A stretch of 52,720 bases of DNA, from contig JAEPMA010000017.1 of assembly GCA_017644185.1 (NCBI GenBank), forward strand, positions 1-52,720. Direction: 5' to 3'. The translations under genes were made by a program, and so were the position numbers. The notes beneath the pieces are model-generated. The model had not been told where the DNA came from. It saw only the letters and a program-made list of their open reading frames with translations, and searched no databases. The DNA comes from Rhodospirillales bacterium. Lineage in GTDB: Bacteria; Pseudomonadota; Alphaproteobacteria; Rhodospirillales; Casp-alpha2. This document shows, piece by piece, positions 1-8,289 of the stretch. Numbering within the stretch: position 1 is the first letter of the stretch; each line of letters opens with the position of its first letter.

Positions 1-913
1 TCTGCAGATGATCCTGGAGGTTCTCCCCCACGTCACGCCGGTCGGCACGCACCTTGATGCCGTGCTCCGACAACAGCTTGCCCGGCCCAATGCCCGAGAC
101 CTGCAATATCTGTGGCGAGCCGATGGCGCCCGCCGACAGGATCACCTCGCCACCGGGCTTCAGCATCGCCTCGGTGCGCTGGCCGCCCTGCTTATAAGCG
201 AAACCCGCAACTTTCTTGGGATCGTCGTCATCGAACAGAATTTCGATGGCGGGTGCGTTGACGACGACATCAAGATTGTCCCGGTGCTCGACCGGGCGCA
301 GGTAACCGACCGCCGTCGACCAGCGTTTGCCGTTGTGGGCGGTCAATTGGAAGTATCCCGCGCCTTCCTGCTTCTCGCCGTTGAAATCGGTGCTTCTCGG
401 GATTCCGTTCGCTTCGGCCGCCGCGATCAACGCCTCGCAGACGTCCCGCTTGGCGCGCATGTCGGAGACCTTGAGCGGCCCACCCGACCCGTGATGATCG
501 TCGCCGCCGCGTTCCTGATCCTCGGCCCTTTTGAAATACGGCAGGACATCCGCGTGCGACCAGCCCGGGTTCCCCAACTGCCGCCAGTGATTGTAGTCCT
601 CCGCCTGACCCCGGATATACAGAAGCCCATTGATCGAACTGGACCCCCCTAATACCTTCCCGCGTGGCCAGTCGAGACGGCGGCCCGCCAGCCCCGGTTC
701 GGGTTCGGTCTTGTAACACCAGTCGGTTTTCGGGTTATGAAGGGTTTTGAAGTAACCAACGGGGACGTGAATCCAGGGATTGGAATCGCGCCCGCCCGCT
801 TCGAGGAGCAGGACGCGCATTTCCCTGTCGGCGCTCAACCGGTTCGCCAGAACACACCCTGCCGAACCCGCGCCGACGATGATATAGTCGTATAAACTGT
901 CCGCATCGCCCAT
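1..913 (-). CDS. GMC-family oxidoreductase (choline dehydrogenase-like), 3' end outside window
   Basis: FAD-dependent glucose-methanol-choline oxidoreductase; the family oxidises alcohols to aldehydes. The first 304 codons are present and the frame runs open off the left edge. The N-terminus has the ADP-binding GAGSAG motif (about residues 15-20). The first GMC signature (GKVLGGSSSINGLLYIRGQ) follows near residue 90, and the second (GSPQILQVSGIGP) lies near residue 270. The catalytic His region is off the window. The ATG is preceded by only a weak AGGG-like site. The gene diverges from an IclR regulator across 100 bp, so it is probably a target of that regulator and may supply substrate to the downstream kinase/enolase operon. 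The substrate cannot be told from sequence: choline-, glycol-ether- and aliphatic-alcohol-type GMC enzymes look alike here. Confidence 0.93.
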   Translation of the reverse strand, partial: MGDADSLYDYIIVGAGSAGCVLANRLSADREMRVLLLEAGGRDSNPWIHVPVGYFKTLHNPKTDWCYKTEPEPGLAGRRLDWPRGKVLGGSSSINGLLYIRGQAEDYNHWRQLGNPGWSHADVLPYFKRAEDQERGGDDHHGSGGPLKVSDMRAKRDVCEALIAAAEANGIPRSTDFNGEKQEGAGYFQLTAHNGKRWSTAVGYLRPVEHRDNLDVVVNAPAIEILFDDDDPKKVAGFAYKQGGQRTEAMLKPGGEVILSAGAIGSPQILQVSGIGPGKLLSEHGIKVRADRRDVGENLQDHLQ

Positions 914-930
914 GCTGGACCCTAACCAGC

Positions 931-947
931 TTGCAAAAAAGTTGCAA
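931..947. promoter_or_regulatory. Pair of TTGCAA palindromes in the GMC/IclR divergent promoter region
   Basis: The self-complementary hexamer TTGCAA occurs at 931-936 and 942-947, offset by 11 bp, about one helical turn. It lies 18 bp upstream of the GMC start and within the only control region shared with the IclR gene. This spacing suits a dimeric regulator bound on one DNA face, so it is a candidate operator for the IclR protein. Nothing but position supports the assignment. Confidence 0.3.
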
Positions 948-1013
948 CAATGAAACTCTATGTTCCATAAATGAGAATTATAGCGGTTTTATTGTGATTT
1001 TGGAGAAACACCC

Positions 1014-1775
1014 GTGAAGGATGACTCGAACGCCGGTTCCCGGTCGATCCGGGTCCTGGAACTTTTAGAAGTGGTCTGCGATATGGACCGCCCGGCGACG
1101 GCGCTGGATATCGAGGTCGCGTCGGGTCTCCCCAAAGCGACCGTTCACCGGCTTTGTAACCTGTTACTGGATGAAGGCTATCTGCGCCGCGACGTCAACG
1201 GACGCGGCTACGAGGCGGGTGAGCGCTTTTCCCGTCTCGCCCTCAAACTTTTATCGAGCCAGAGCGGGCGGGGCGAACGTCACGCCATTCTTGAGAATCT
1301 CACCCGCGAGATCGGCGAGACCTGCAACATCGCGCTCCCGCTTCAAACCTCGATGCAGTACCTCGACCGGGTCGAAAGCGAATGGCCGTTACGGATCCAG
1401 CTTCCTATCGGCTCGCACGTGCCGCTTCACTGCACGGCGAGCGGCAAGCTCTATCTGTCCAGCCTGCCCCGATCACGGCGTGAGCGGCTCATTGCCAAGC
1501 TGCCTTTGGAACCGAAGGCGGCCAACACCATCACCGACGCGGATAAATTGATGAGCGCGCTCGACACCATCGCCAAATCGAAAATCGGCACCGACAACGA
1601 AGAGTTCATTCCGGGCATGGTCGCGGCGGCCGTCCCCGTCACCGACAAAACCGGCAAACTGCTGGCGACTCTCGCGACCCACGGCCCGGTGGTGCGGATG
1701 AGCTTTGAACAAGCCGTCGCGCACGTCCCCCGCCTCCAACAAGCCGCGCAAGAGATCGCAGCGTCCTTCGAATAA
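1014..1775 (+). CDS. IclR-family transcriptional regulator
   Basis: Predicted local regulator of 253 aa, the usual IclR length. An N-terminal winged helix-turn-helix lies at about residues 25-62, with the recognition-helix region LPKATVHRLCNLL. The C-terminal IclR effector-binding domain covers about residues 85-250 and contains the typical GSHVPLHCTASGKLYLS segment. IclR proteins commonly sense small organic acids or aromatics and control adjacent catabolic genes. The start is a GTG with GGAG upstream at 1002-1005. The stop TAA overlaps the ATG of the following kinase by one base (TAATG), so the regulator is translationally coupled to the operon it probably controls, which allows autoregulation. 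Confidence 0.92.
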   Translation: MKDDSNAGSRSIRVLELLEVVCDMDRPATALDIEVASGLPKATVHRLCNLLLDEGYLRRDVNGRGYEAGERFSRLALKLLSSQSGRGERHAILENLTREIGETCNIALPLQTSMQYLDRVESEWPLRIQLPIGSHVPLHCTASGKLYLSSLPRSRRERLIAKLPLEPKAANTITDADKLMSALDTIAKSKIGTDNEEFIPGMVAAAVPVTDKTGKLLATLATHGPVVRMSFEQAVAHVPRLQQAAQEIAASFE

Positions 1776-2779
1776 TGCAAAGACCCGACGACATTCTGGA
1801 TGCGCTTATCGCGGGGGGACTTCTCGGCCCCGGCGACACGCCCGACTGCACCCCTTTAACGGGGGGCGTCAGTTCCGATATCTGGCGGATCGACCTGGAC
1901 ACCGGGCCGATCTGCGTCAAACGCGCGCTCGCCAAATTGAAAGTCGCCGCCGACTGGCAAGCGCCTGTTTCCAGAAATGCCTACGAAGTCGCATGGATGC
2001 AGACGGTCCGCGCGATCAATCCCGATGCGGTCCCCGGCATTCTCTATCACGACCCGGGGACGGGTATGTTCGCGATGAGCTACCTACCCGCCGAGACGGC
2101 GCCGTTGTGGAAAGCACAGCTTCGCGACGGGATCGCGGACCCGGAAAGCGCTGCCGCCGTCGGGCGTATCCTCGGTCAGATTCATACGATGACGTCGAAA
2201 GACCCGGCGATCCCCGCCCGCTTCGACAACGACGACATTTTCCACGCGATCCGCCTGGAACCCTATCTGTTGGCGACCGCCGAAGCGTGTCCGGATGTTT
2301 CATCCCGGCTCAGGGAACTCAGCGACATCACGGCGGCGAACAAGGTCGCCCTGGTGCATGGTGATGTCAGCCCCAAAAACATCCTGATCGGCCCGAAAGG
2401 CCCGATCTTTCTGGATGCGGAATGCGCCTGGTTCGGCGACCCGGCCTTCGATCTCGCGTTCTGCCTCAACCATCTTCTTTTGAAATGCTTATGGACGCCT
2501 TCCGCGCGCGATGGGTTTAAATCCTGCTTCGAAGCGCTTTGCCGTTCCTACGAAGAGACGACGTCGGCGATGGATGACCGCGAGATCGTCAGGCGCACGG
2601 CGCACCTTCTCCCTGGTCTGTTCCTAGCCCGCGTCGACGGAAAGTCCCCCGCCGAATACATCACCGAAGACCAAGACAAGGACCATGTCCGCAAAGTCGC
2701 GCGCGAGTTTTTGACAAATCCCTGCGATCATCCGATAGACATGAACGATGCGTGGCACGCGCACCTGAATAAAAACTAA
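1775..2779 (+). CDS. APH/choline-kinase-fold small-molecule phosphotransferase
   Basis: ATP-dependent kinase of the aminoglycoside phosphotransferase superfamily, 334 aa. A glycine-rich loop (LTGGVSSDIWRI, residues 28-39) and an ATP-contacting Lys49 are visible. The Brenner motif is HGDVSPKN (195-202, catalytic Asp197), followed by the metal-binding LDAE (213-216) and GDPAFDLA. Members phosphorylate hydroxyl groups of small molecules such as choline, homoserine, methylthioribose or antibiotics. A resistance role is unlikely because the gene is locked between an IclR regulator (1-bp overlap) and an enolase paralogue (28 bp downstream). I infer that it makes a phosphorylated hydroxy-acid or alcohol for that enolase-like enzyme. 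The real substrate is unknown. Confidence 0.82.
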   Translation: MQRPDDILDALIAGGLLGPGDTPDCTPLTGGVSSDIWRIDLDTGPICVKRALAKLKVAADWQAPVSRNAYEVAWMQTVRAINPDAVPGILYHDPGTGMFAMSYLPAETAPLWKAQLRDGIADPESAAAVGRILGQIHTMTSKDPAIPARFDNDDIFHAIRLEPYLLATAEACPDVSSRLRELSDITAANKVALVHGDVSPKNILIGPKGPIFLDAECAWFGDPAFDLAFCLNHLLLKCLWTPSARDGFKSCFEALCRSYEETTSAMDDREIVRRTAHLLPGLFLARVDGKSPAEYITEDQDKDHVRKVAREFLTNPCDHPIDMNDAWHAHLNKN

Positions 2780-2807
2780 AACGCCACTTCGGGCGGGGGA
2801 AACAATC

Positions 2808-4100
2808 ATGGCCAAATATTCGATCAAGAACGTCCACGCGCGCCGGGTCTGGGACTCGCGCGGCCGCCCGACGGTGGAGGTCGAGGTCGAACTGGAGGGT
2901 GGCGCCAAGGGGATCGCCATCGCCCCCGCCGGCGCATCGCGGGGCCGGTTCGAAGCCATCGACCTTCGTGACGGCGGCAAGACTTTCGGGGGCTGGGACG
3001 TCACCAACGCGGTGAAGGCCGTCGACGTCGAGATCGCGGAAGTCTTGAAGGGTCAGGACGTGCGCGAACAGGAACGGCTCGACAAGTTCATGATCGAGCT
3101 GGATGGCACCAGCAACAAACAACGCCTGGGCGGCAACGCGACGGTCGCGGCGAGTATGGCGTTGGCGCATGCGGCGGCGGCCTACGAGGGTGTGCCGCTC
3201 TGGCAATATCTGCGTGGAGATGGTGAGGGCGAGGTCTTCTTACCGCTGCCTGAGATCCAGATTTTCGGTGGCGGCGCCCACGCTTCAAGGCGCGTCGACG
3301 TGCAGGACTTCATGGTCATCGCCACGGGGGCGAAAAGCTTCAGGGAAGCGCTCGATTTCACGGCGGAAGTTTATCTGAGCGCGGGCAGGATCATGGCGGA
3401 CGCGGGCAAGCTTGCAGGCGTCGCCGACGAGGGCGGGTACTGGCCCGACTTCGATACCAACGAAGAAGCGATGGAAACCCTTGTCCGCGCGATCGAGGGC
3501 GCGGGCTTTACGCCGGGTCAGGAAGTGTCGATCTCGCTCGATATCGCCGCGTCGGAATTCGGCGAGAACGGGAAATACACCCTCGCCAAGGACGACCGCA
3601 CGATGTCGAGCGAAGAACTCTGCGCGATGCTGGTCGACTGGATGGAACGCTATCCCGTCGTCTCGATCGAGGACCCGTTGGGTGAGGACGATCCGGACGG
3701 TCTGATGAAGTTCACCTGGGCCGTCGGCGAAAAACTGCAGGTCGTCGGTGACGACGTTCTCGTGACCAACGCCGAGCGTGTGCGCGCCGCCGCCAAGGAC
3801 AAGCTCTGTAATTCGCTTTTGTGCAAGCCCAACCAGGCGGGCACCCTGACCGAGGCGAAGGCCGCCTTCGACGCCGCCGAAAAGGCGGGTATGGGGCGGA
3901 TCGTTTCGGCCCGTTCGGGTGAGACCGAGGACAGCACCATCGTGCACATGGCGGTCGGCTGGGGCGCGCCGCAGCTCAAGGTGGGCTCGTTCACCCGCTC
4001 CGAACGCATGGTCAAATGGAACGAGGGGCTTCGTATCGCCGACACTCTTCCGGACCGCGACGGTCCGTTGATGCCGAAATCCGCCTTCCACTGGCGCTGA
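2808..4100 (+). CDS. Enolase paralogue with altered active site
   Basis: Full-length enolase fold, 430 aa, with strong RBS GGGGGAAA. Retained: His158 (GGGAHA), Glu208 (DEGG, the general acid/base Glu), metal ligands Asp245, Glu288 (SIEDP) and Asp315 (VGDD), Lys340 (general base), Arg369-Ser370 and Lys391. Changed: the SHRSGETED motif of true enolases reads SARSGETED, so the active-site His is Ala368. The EFM Glu is Asp167. Mobile loop 1 reads PAGASRGR instead of PSGASTG. The context is catabolic (IclR, kinase, transporter), not the usual alphaproteobacterial glycolytic setting of eno. I infer a dehydratase acting on a different 2-phospho-hydroxyacid made by the upstream kinase. A redundant enolase with relaxed selection is the alternative. 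It should not be annotated simply as glycolytic eno. Confidence 0.82.
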   Translation: MAKYSIKNVHARRVWDSRGRPTVEVEVELEGGAKGIAIAPAGASRGRFEAIDLRDGGKTFGGWDVTNAVKAVDVEIAEVLKGQDVREQERLDKFMIELDGTSNKQRLGGNATVAASMALAHAAAAYEGVPLWQYLRGDGEGEVFLPLPEIQIFGGGAHASRRVDVQDFMVIATGAKSFREALDFTAEVYLSAGRIMADAGKLAGVADEGGYWPDFDTNEEAMETLVRAIEGAGFTPGQEVSISLDIAASEFGENGKYTLAKDDRTMSSEELCAMLVDWMERYPVVSIEDPLGEDDPDGLMKFTWAVGEKLQVVGDDVLVTNAERVRAAAKDKLCNSLLCKPNQAGTLTEAKAAFDAAEKAGMGRIVSARSGETEDSTIVHMAVGWGAPQLKVGSFTRSERMVKWNEGLRIADTLPDRDGPLMPKSAFHWR

Positions 4101-4101
4101 C

Positions 4102-4986
4102 ATGAAGGCGACCGATGCGCTGCTCGCCGTCTCCGTCGCCGTCATCTGGGGCGTTGCCTTCGTCCTGACCGAATTCGCGTTACAGAGCTTCACCCCCGCA
4201 CAATTGGTCGGTTTTCGCTTCGTCATGGCCGCCGCCCCGGTTTTCTTCGTGAAAAAGCCGGATATTCCGTGGTGGCTGTTGATCGCGCTCGGCCTTTTTC
4301 TCTTCACCGGCCAGTTCATGTTCCTGTTTTTCTCGTACAAGGCCGGGATGCTGCCGGGCCTGGCGTCGGTCGCCACGCACACGCAAGCGTTGTTCACGAT
4401 CATCATCGCCGCGTTCGTGCTCCGCGAAATCCCGACCCCAAAACAGATCTCCGCCGTCGCCATCGCGTTCATCGGGCTTGGGATGGTGTTCGCGAGTGTC
4501 GGGGGTGAGCTGACGTATCTGGGCCTCTGCCTCACCCTCACAGGCGCGGTCAGTTGGGCGATCGGGAATAACATCCTCAAACGCCTGGGCCACGTCGACA
4601 TGCTGGCGTTGATGTTCTGGCTCAGCCTCGTGCCGCCGATCCCCGCCTTCGCGGTGTCTTACATGTTCGGCGACAGCTTCGATTTTATTGAGACATTCAA
4701 GAACGCATCGACGATCAGCATTCTGTCGCTCCTTTATCTCGGGATCGCATCGACCGCGGTCGCGTTCGCGATCTGGGGCAGGTTGCTGAACACCTACCCC
4801 GCCGTGATGGTGACGCCGTTCGCGTTGTTCGCGCCCTGTGCCGGCGTACTGACGGCTTATCTTGTTTTCGGAGAAGGTTTCGGCACACTGCGCGGTGCGG
4901 GTATGATCCTGATCATGATCGGCGTCGCGGGAACGATCCTGCTGGGGCCGAAGCGCGAGAAACCGAGCGGAGTGGACGCCCAATGA
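4102..4986 (+). CDS. EamA/DMT-superfamily transporter
   Basis: Polytopic inner-membrane protein of 294 aa with about ten hydrophobic segments in two EamA repeats (roughly residues 5-135 and 148-282). It has the characteristic openings AVIWGVAFVLTEFAL and TGAVSWAIGNNILK. DMT carriers move metabolites, mostly outward; the direction cannot be read here. The start lies one base after the enolase-paralogue stop and its own stop overlaps the next gene by ATGA, so it belongs to the same operon. It probably moves the pathway substrate or an intermediate. Confidence 0.88.
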   Translation: MKATDALLAVSVAVIWGVAFVLTEFALQSFTPAQLVGFRFVMAAAPVFFVKKPDIPWWLLIALGLFLFTGQFMFLFFSYKAGMLPGLASVATHTQALFTIIIAAFVLREIPTPKQISAVAIAFIGLGMVFASVGGELTYLGLCLTLTGAVSWAIGNNILKRLGHVDMLALMFWLSLVPPIPAFAVSYMFGDSFDFIETFKNASTISILSLLYLGIASTAVAFAIWGRLLNTYPAVMVTPFALFAPCAGVLTAYLVFGEGFGTLRGAGMILIMIGVAGTILLGPKREKPSGVDAQ

Positions 4987-5396
4987 GCATCACCGGATCG
5001 TGCCTCTGTGGTAGTGTGACCTTCGAATACACGGGCGACGTCGGGGCGGCGGCTTACTGCCACTGCACGGACTGCCGCAAGACGACCGGGAGCGCCTTCA
5101 ACATCTCCATCGGCCTGCCGTCGGAGGGGTTCTCACTCACCAACGGCGCCCCGAAAGAATTCACCAAGACCGCCGACAGCGGCCAGCCGATCACCCGGCA
5201 TTTTTGCTCAGATTGCGGCGCGCCGCTTTACACGTCGTCATCGCTGAACCCCGCCATGATCTATGTGAAGGCGGGCGCGCTCGACGACCCGACGGCCGTC
5301 AAACCGGCGTACCAGAGCTGGACGCGGTCCCGCGTAACCTGGTCGAAGATCGATGATGATCTGCCCGGCTTTGAAACCGACCGGACGCACGGGTAA
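4983..5396 (+). CDS. GFA/CENP-V-fold zinc protein
   Basis: 137-aa protein of the Mss4-like GFA family, named after glutathione-dependent formaldehyde-activating enzyme. The zinc sites are visible: GSCLCGSV (about 6-13), CHCTDCRKTTGSAF (about 27-40) and HFCSDCGAPLY (about 68-78). It is the last gene of the IclR operon, overlapping the transporter stop by ATGA. Most GFA proteins lack proven activity; the founding member binds S-hydroxymethylglutathione. If the divergent GMC enzyme generates an aldehyde, a thiol-adduct or detoxification role would fit, but that is inference. Confidence 0.85.
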   Translation: MSITGSCLCGSVTFEYTGDVGAAAYCHCTDCRKTTGSAFNISIGLPSEGFSLTNGAPKEFTKTADSGQPITRHFCSDCGAPLYTSSSLNPAMIYVKAGALDDPTAVKPAYQSWTRSRVTWSKIDDDLPGFETDRTHG

Positions 5397-5400
5397 AAAA

Positions 5401-7293
5401 TCAGTCGAGAAAGCGCCCCTGGCCGCGAAGCCGGTCGACGAACACATCGATCAGCCGCCTCAAAACCTTGTCGTTGTCGCCCAGCTTGCCCAGGCGCGCC
5501 GCAAGGTCATCCTGCGTGATGACCGTCAGTTTCGCCTTGCCGACGACCCGTGCCGACGCCATGCGCGGCTGATTGTCGATCAAAGACATCTCCCCCAGGA
5601 TATCGCCGCGCCCAAGCGTCGCCAGCACCACTTCCTCGTTCCCTGATTTGCGATAAACCTGCACCCTGCCGTCCACCACCAGATACGCCTGGTCGGCCGT
5701 GTCGCCTTCTTCGAACAGGATTTCCCCGTCTTCGACCTCGCGCCGTTCGATCTTCTGTTTCGTCACGGTCGCATCCTCCATGGTAAATTCAACGACGCTA
5801 CCTTCTTGCGCCGCCGGGTCGTCTTTCGCGGGTTCACCCTTCCGCGTTTCGTCCTTGGTGTCGTCGTCACGGGACACCAATCTATCCAATGTGTCGGTGA
5901 ACAGCGCCCGCCATTTTTCCGGGAGCGCGTCCGACGCCAGCTTCTCTTTCAAAGCCGCCATCACGTGCGTCACCTCATCGCGCGGCATGTCGGCCGGCAC
6001 GAGTGACGACAAGGACGTCAATTGCTGGACCAACCGCGCCATCACGTTCAGCACCGCCTGTTCGTTTTTCTGGCCGATCGGCGAACCGATCATATCGAGC
6101 AGAAAGCCCAATCTGACCGCGCGGTATGGCAGCAACGCCAACACATGGCTGATCGCCTCTTCCGTCGTCAGGTCGTCTTGTTCCGAGAACGCGATCCTGG
6201 CCCGGCCGACGATGGCGCCCGCCATGTCCGGTCCGCCCGCGATCCCTGCCGCATCCGTCACCTCGCGGATCAGCCCCCTGAGCGCATCCTGGTCCGCCTT
6301 CGGCCCCTCGCGCGTCAACGGCCTAATACCGGCGATGGTGCGCGCGACACGGCCCAGCAACACCTCCTCCGTCTTCGGCATCGCCCGTTCCGCCATGAAG
6401 GTGTTGAAGGCCTCGATGCAGGACCGGCTGTTCTTGGTCTTACAACGTCCCTGTGCCAGCCGGATCATGTCGCGAAGCGCGGTCAGCGGGTCGGCGAAAC
6501 CACCGAAAAGATCCGTCACCGCGGTCGGACTCTCGAGAACTTCCGCCGCGATCCCGTCCAGAAATTCCTCGACAAGCTTGTCCGGCGCCTTTTCGGCGAG
6601 TTCCATGATCAGCAGCAATTTATCAGACCAGTCACCCCGTTTTTGTACCGTCAGCGCCAGCGCCCCCAAAACGAACGCATTACGTCCATCACCTTTCGGG
6701 GCCTGATCGGCAAGCCCCTTGAGGCCCAGGTTTTCGAGCATGCCGACACGTGTCTGATCCTCGCCCGCGACACGCGCGTTTTCTTTGATCTCGTTGAACA
6801 CGGCATAAAGCTTGTCGTTGCAGTCCGCGGGCTTCTTGCCGGTCTTCTTGGCGTGGATCGTGCCGATCCGGCTCATCGCGGCCGGGAACAATTTGTCGTC
6901 GCGCTCGAGTAACCTCAGCATCCCGTAATCGAACGCCAGTTCGAGTGCCGTGACGCCCTTCTGCTCAAGAAGTTCACGCAGCAACCGCCCCGCCGCCTGC
7001 CGTGCCGGGAATTTATAAAAATCGGCGAGGGTGTCGCAGACCGGCGCTTCCTCGATCGGGACGATCTTGACCGGCTTGTCGCCGAGATCGAACATTTCCT
7101 CTATAAGGATTTCCTCGTCGCCCGTGCGCAGGCTTTCGGCCACCACGCGCACGCCTTCGAAGCGCTTTTCCCCGATCAGGATTTCGGCGCGTTCGACCGC
7201 CGCCGAGCGCACCTCGTGGTGCGAGTCGACGAGCCACCGCTCATCCTCGTAAATAAACACGTCGTAGGTCTTCTGCGCGAGATTCTGCCGCAC
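5401..7293 (-). CDS. Large cyclic-nucleotide-binding-domain protein without DNA-binding domain
   Basis: 630 aa. The C-terminal 125 residues form a cNMP-binding (CAP_ED) domain containing DGRVQVYRKSG and the phosphate-binding cassette GEMSLIDNQPRMASA with its conserved Arg. About 500 residues precede it; they look helical and soluble and I do not recognise a family. There is no helix-turn-helix after the cNMP domain, so this is not a CRP-type regulator. A non-transcriptional cAMP/cGMP effector or scaffold is more likely. The start is GTG and no clearly better ATG exists upstream. It converges on the GFA gene with 4 bp between stops. A class III nucleotide cyclase is encoded at 36859-39390. Confidence 0.8.
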   Translation of the reverse strand: MRQNLAQKTYDVFIYEDERWLVDSHHEVRSAAVERAEILIGEKRFEGVRVVAESLRTGDEEILIEEMFDLGDKPVKIVPIEEAPVCDTLADFYKFPARQAAGRLLRELLEQKGVTALELAFDYGMLRLLERDDKLFPAAMSRIGTIHAKKTGKKPADCNDKLYAVFNEIKENARVAGEDQTRVGMLENLGLKGLADQAPKGDGRNAFVLGALALTVQKRGDWSDKLLLIMELAEKAPDKLVEEFLDGIAAEVLESPTAVTDLFGGFADPLTALRDMIRLAQGRCKTKNSRSCIEAFNTFMAERAMPKTEEVLLGRVARTIAGIRPLTREGPKADQDALRGLIREVTDAAGIAGGPDMAGAIVGRARIAFSEQDDLTTEEAISHVLALLPYRAVRLGFLLDMIGSPIGQKNEQAVLNVMARLVQQLTSLSSLVPADMPRDEVTHVMAALKEKLASDALPEKWRALFTDTLDRLVSRDDDTKDETRKGEPAKDDPAAQEGSVVEFTMEDATVTKQKIERREVEDGEILFEEGDTADQAYLVVDGRVQVYRKSGNEEVVLATLGRGDILGEMSLIDNQPRMASARVVGKAKLTVITQDDLAARLGKLGDNDKVLRRLIDVFVDRLRGQGRFLD

Positions 7294-7436
7294 TGCCTAT
7301 CCCCCCGTTCGAGCAACATCAATCATTGCGCCCAGCGACCCGAGAGTCCACAGGCGAAGCGTTAAGTTCATGAAATTTGCGCGGCCAGCCCGACTGACCA
7401 TCACCAATTCAGATGCAAGCCAGCCGCCGCGTCCCC

Positions 7437-7463
7437 GTCATCCTGAATCGAGTTCAGCGTGAC
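7437..7463. repeat. Short hairpin repeat (CTGAA-TTCAG type)
   Basis: A single copy of the dispersed hairpin family built on CTGAA-n5-TTCAG flanked by GTCAT and GTGAC. It lies in the 229-bp gap upstream of the HCCA-isomerase-like gene, in which nothing else was recognised. Related copies occur near 9805, 9871, 29411, 29518, 29579, 36385 and 36440. Confidence 0.6.
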
Positions 7464-7522
7464 GTCCAAAATTATGTACCTAGTCGATTTACTTTCCCGA
7501 TCCCGCTTGCTGAAATCGATGC

Positions 7523-8146
7523 ATGAAAACCATCGAATACTTCTATTCCGCCCACTCGGCGTACGCGTACATCGGCTCGAAACTGCTGATGGAGACCGCG
7601 AGAGACAAGGGCGCGCGGATCGATCATCGGCCGATGGACCTGCGCGCGGTTGTCGCTGCGACCGGCCCCGGCCCCCACAATTCAAGAACCCCGGAACGGC
7701 GTTTGTATTTCTCGGGCCGCGAGATCGAACGCTGGGCCGAATATCGGGGGGTCGGCATCCTTCCCTGGCCGGCCTTTCACGACCACGAGATCGCGTCATC
7801 CAATGGCATGCTGATCGCCGGCTTGTTGCAGGGCACCAACATCGACGCCCTCGCGCACCGGTTTTTGGAAGCGCACTGGCGCGACGACGCCGATCTGGCC
7901 GATAAAGACACCCTCGCCGCCCTTGCCCGTGATGTGGGGCTCGACCCGGCGCCATTATTAGGCGCCATCGGCTCGCCCGAGGTGACGGCGGTCTACGAGG
8001 CCAATACGAAAGAAGCGATCGAACGGTCGGTGTTCGGCTCCCCCACCTACTTCGTCGACGGCGATATGTTCTATGGGCAGGACCACCTGGAACTCGTCGC
8101 CCGCGCCCTCGAACATCCGTTCAAGGGAACGTGGCCGAGGGGGTAA
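7523..8146 (+). CDS. 2-hydroxychromene-2-carboxylate isomerase-like DsbA-family protein
   Basis: 207 aa, thioredoxin-fold DsbA/kappa-GST family. The N-terminus IEYFYSAHSAYAYIGSKLL matches the HCCA isomerase pattern, in which a Ser replaces the DsbA CxxC. The C-terminal FGSPTYFVDGDMFYGQDHL is the family's cis-Pro and substrate-site segment. Characterised members isomerise 2-hydroxychromene-2-carboxylate in naphthalene degradation using glutathione. No other aromatic-degradation gene is adjacent, so the substrate here is open. It stands alone and is followed by a hairpin repeat. Confidence 0.85.
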   Translation: MKTIEYFYSAHSAYAYIGSKLLMETARDKGARIDHRPMDLRAVVAATGPGPHNSRTPERRLYFSGREIERWAEYRGVGILPWPAFHDHEIASSNGMLIAGLLQGTNIDALAHRFLEAHWRDDADLADKDTLAALARDVGLDPAPLLGAIGSPEVTAVYEANTKEAIERSVFGSPTYFVDGDMFYGQDHLELVARALEHPFKGTWPRG

Positions 8147-8163
8147 CCCCCTCACCAATTATA

Positions 8164-8268
8164 TCCCCCTCACCTAGCCTCTCCCCCTTTAAGGGGGAGA
8201 GGGATAAGTTCACGTCGTGTTTCGGCAGGGTCCCTCTCCCTCACGCATGTGGGGGAGAGGACAGGTGA
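8164..8268. repeat. Family A intergenic hairpin repeat, copy 1
   Basis: About 105 bp. Outer arms CCCTCACCT and AGGTGA pair with each other, enclosing two inner hairpins: CTCTCCCCC with GGGGGAGAG, and CTCTCCCTC with GGGGGAGAG. It sits between convergent genes. Other copies are at 9652, 13322, 18644, 41311, 45495 and 49107. The strong G/C stems could act as a bidirectional terminator or RNA-processing site. Confidence 0.8.
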
Positions 8269-8289
8269 CGGGGCACTGACGAAAGGCCG

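Noticed and set aside
1775-2779. Aminoglycoside resistance gene
   Set aside because: The APH fold is shared by many metabolic kinases, and the operon with IclR, enolase paralogue and transporter points to catabolism.
3285-4601. 438-codon minus-strand frame across the enolase paralogue and EamA gene
   Set aside because: Spans two well-supported plus-strand genes and shows no family similarity.
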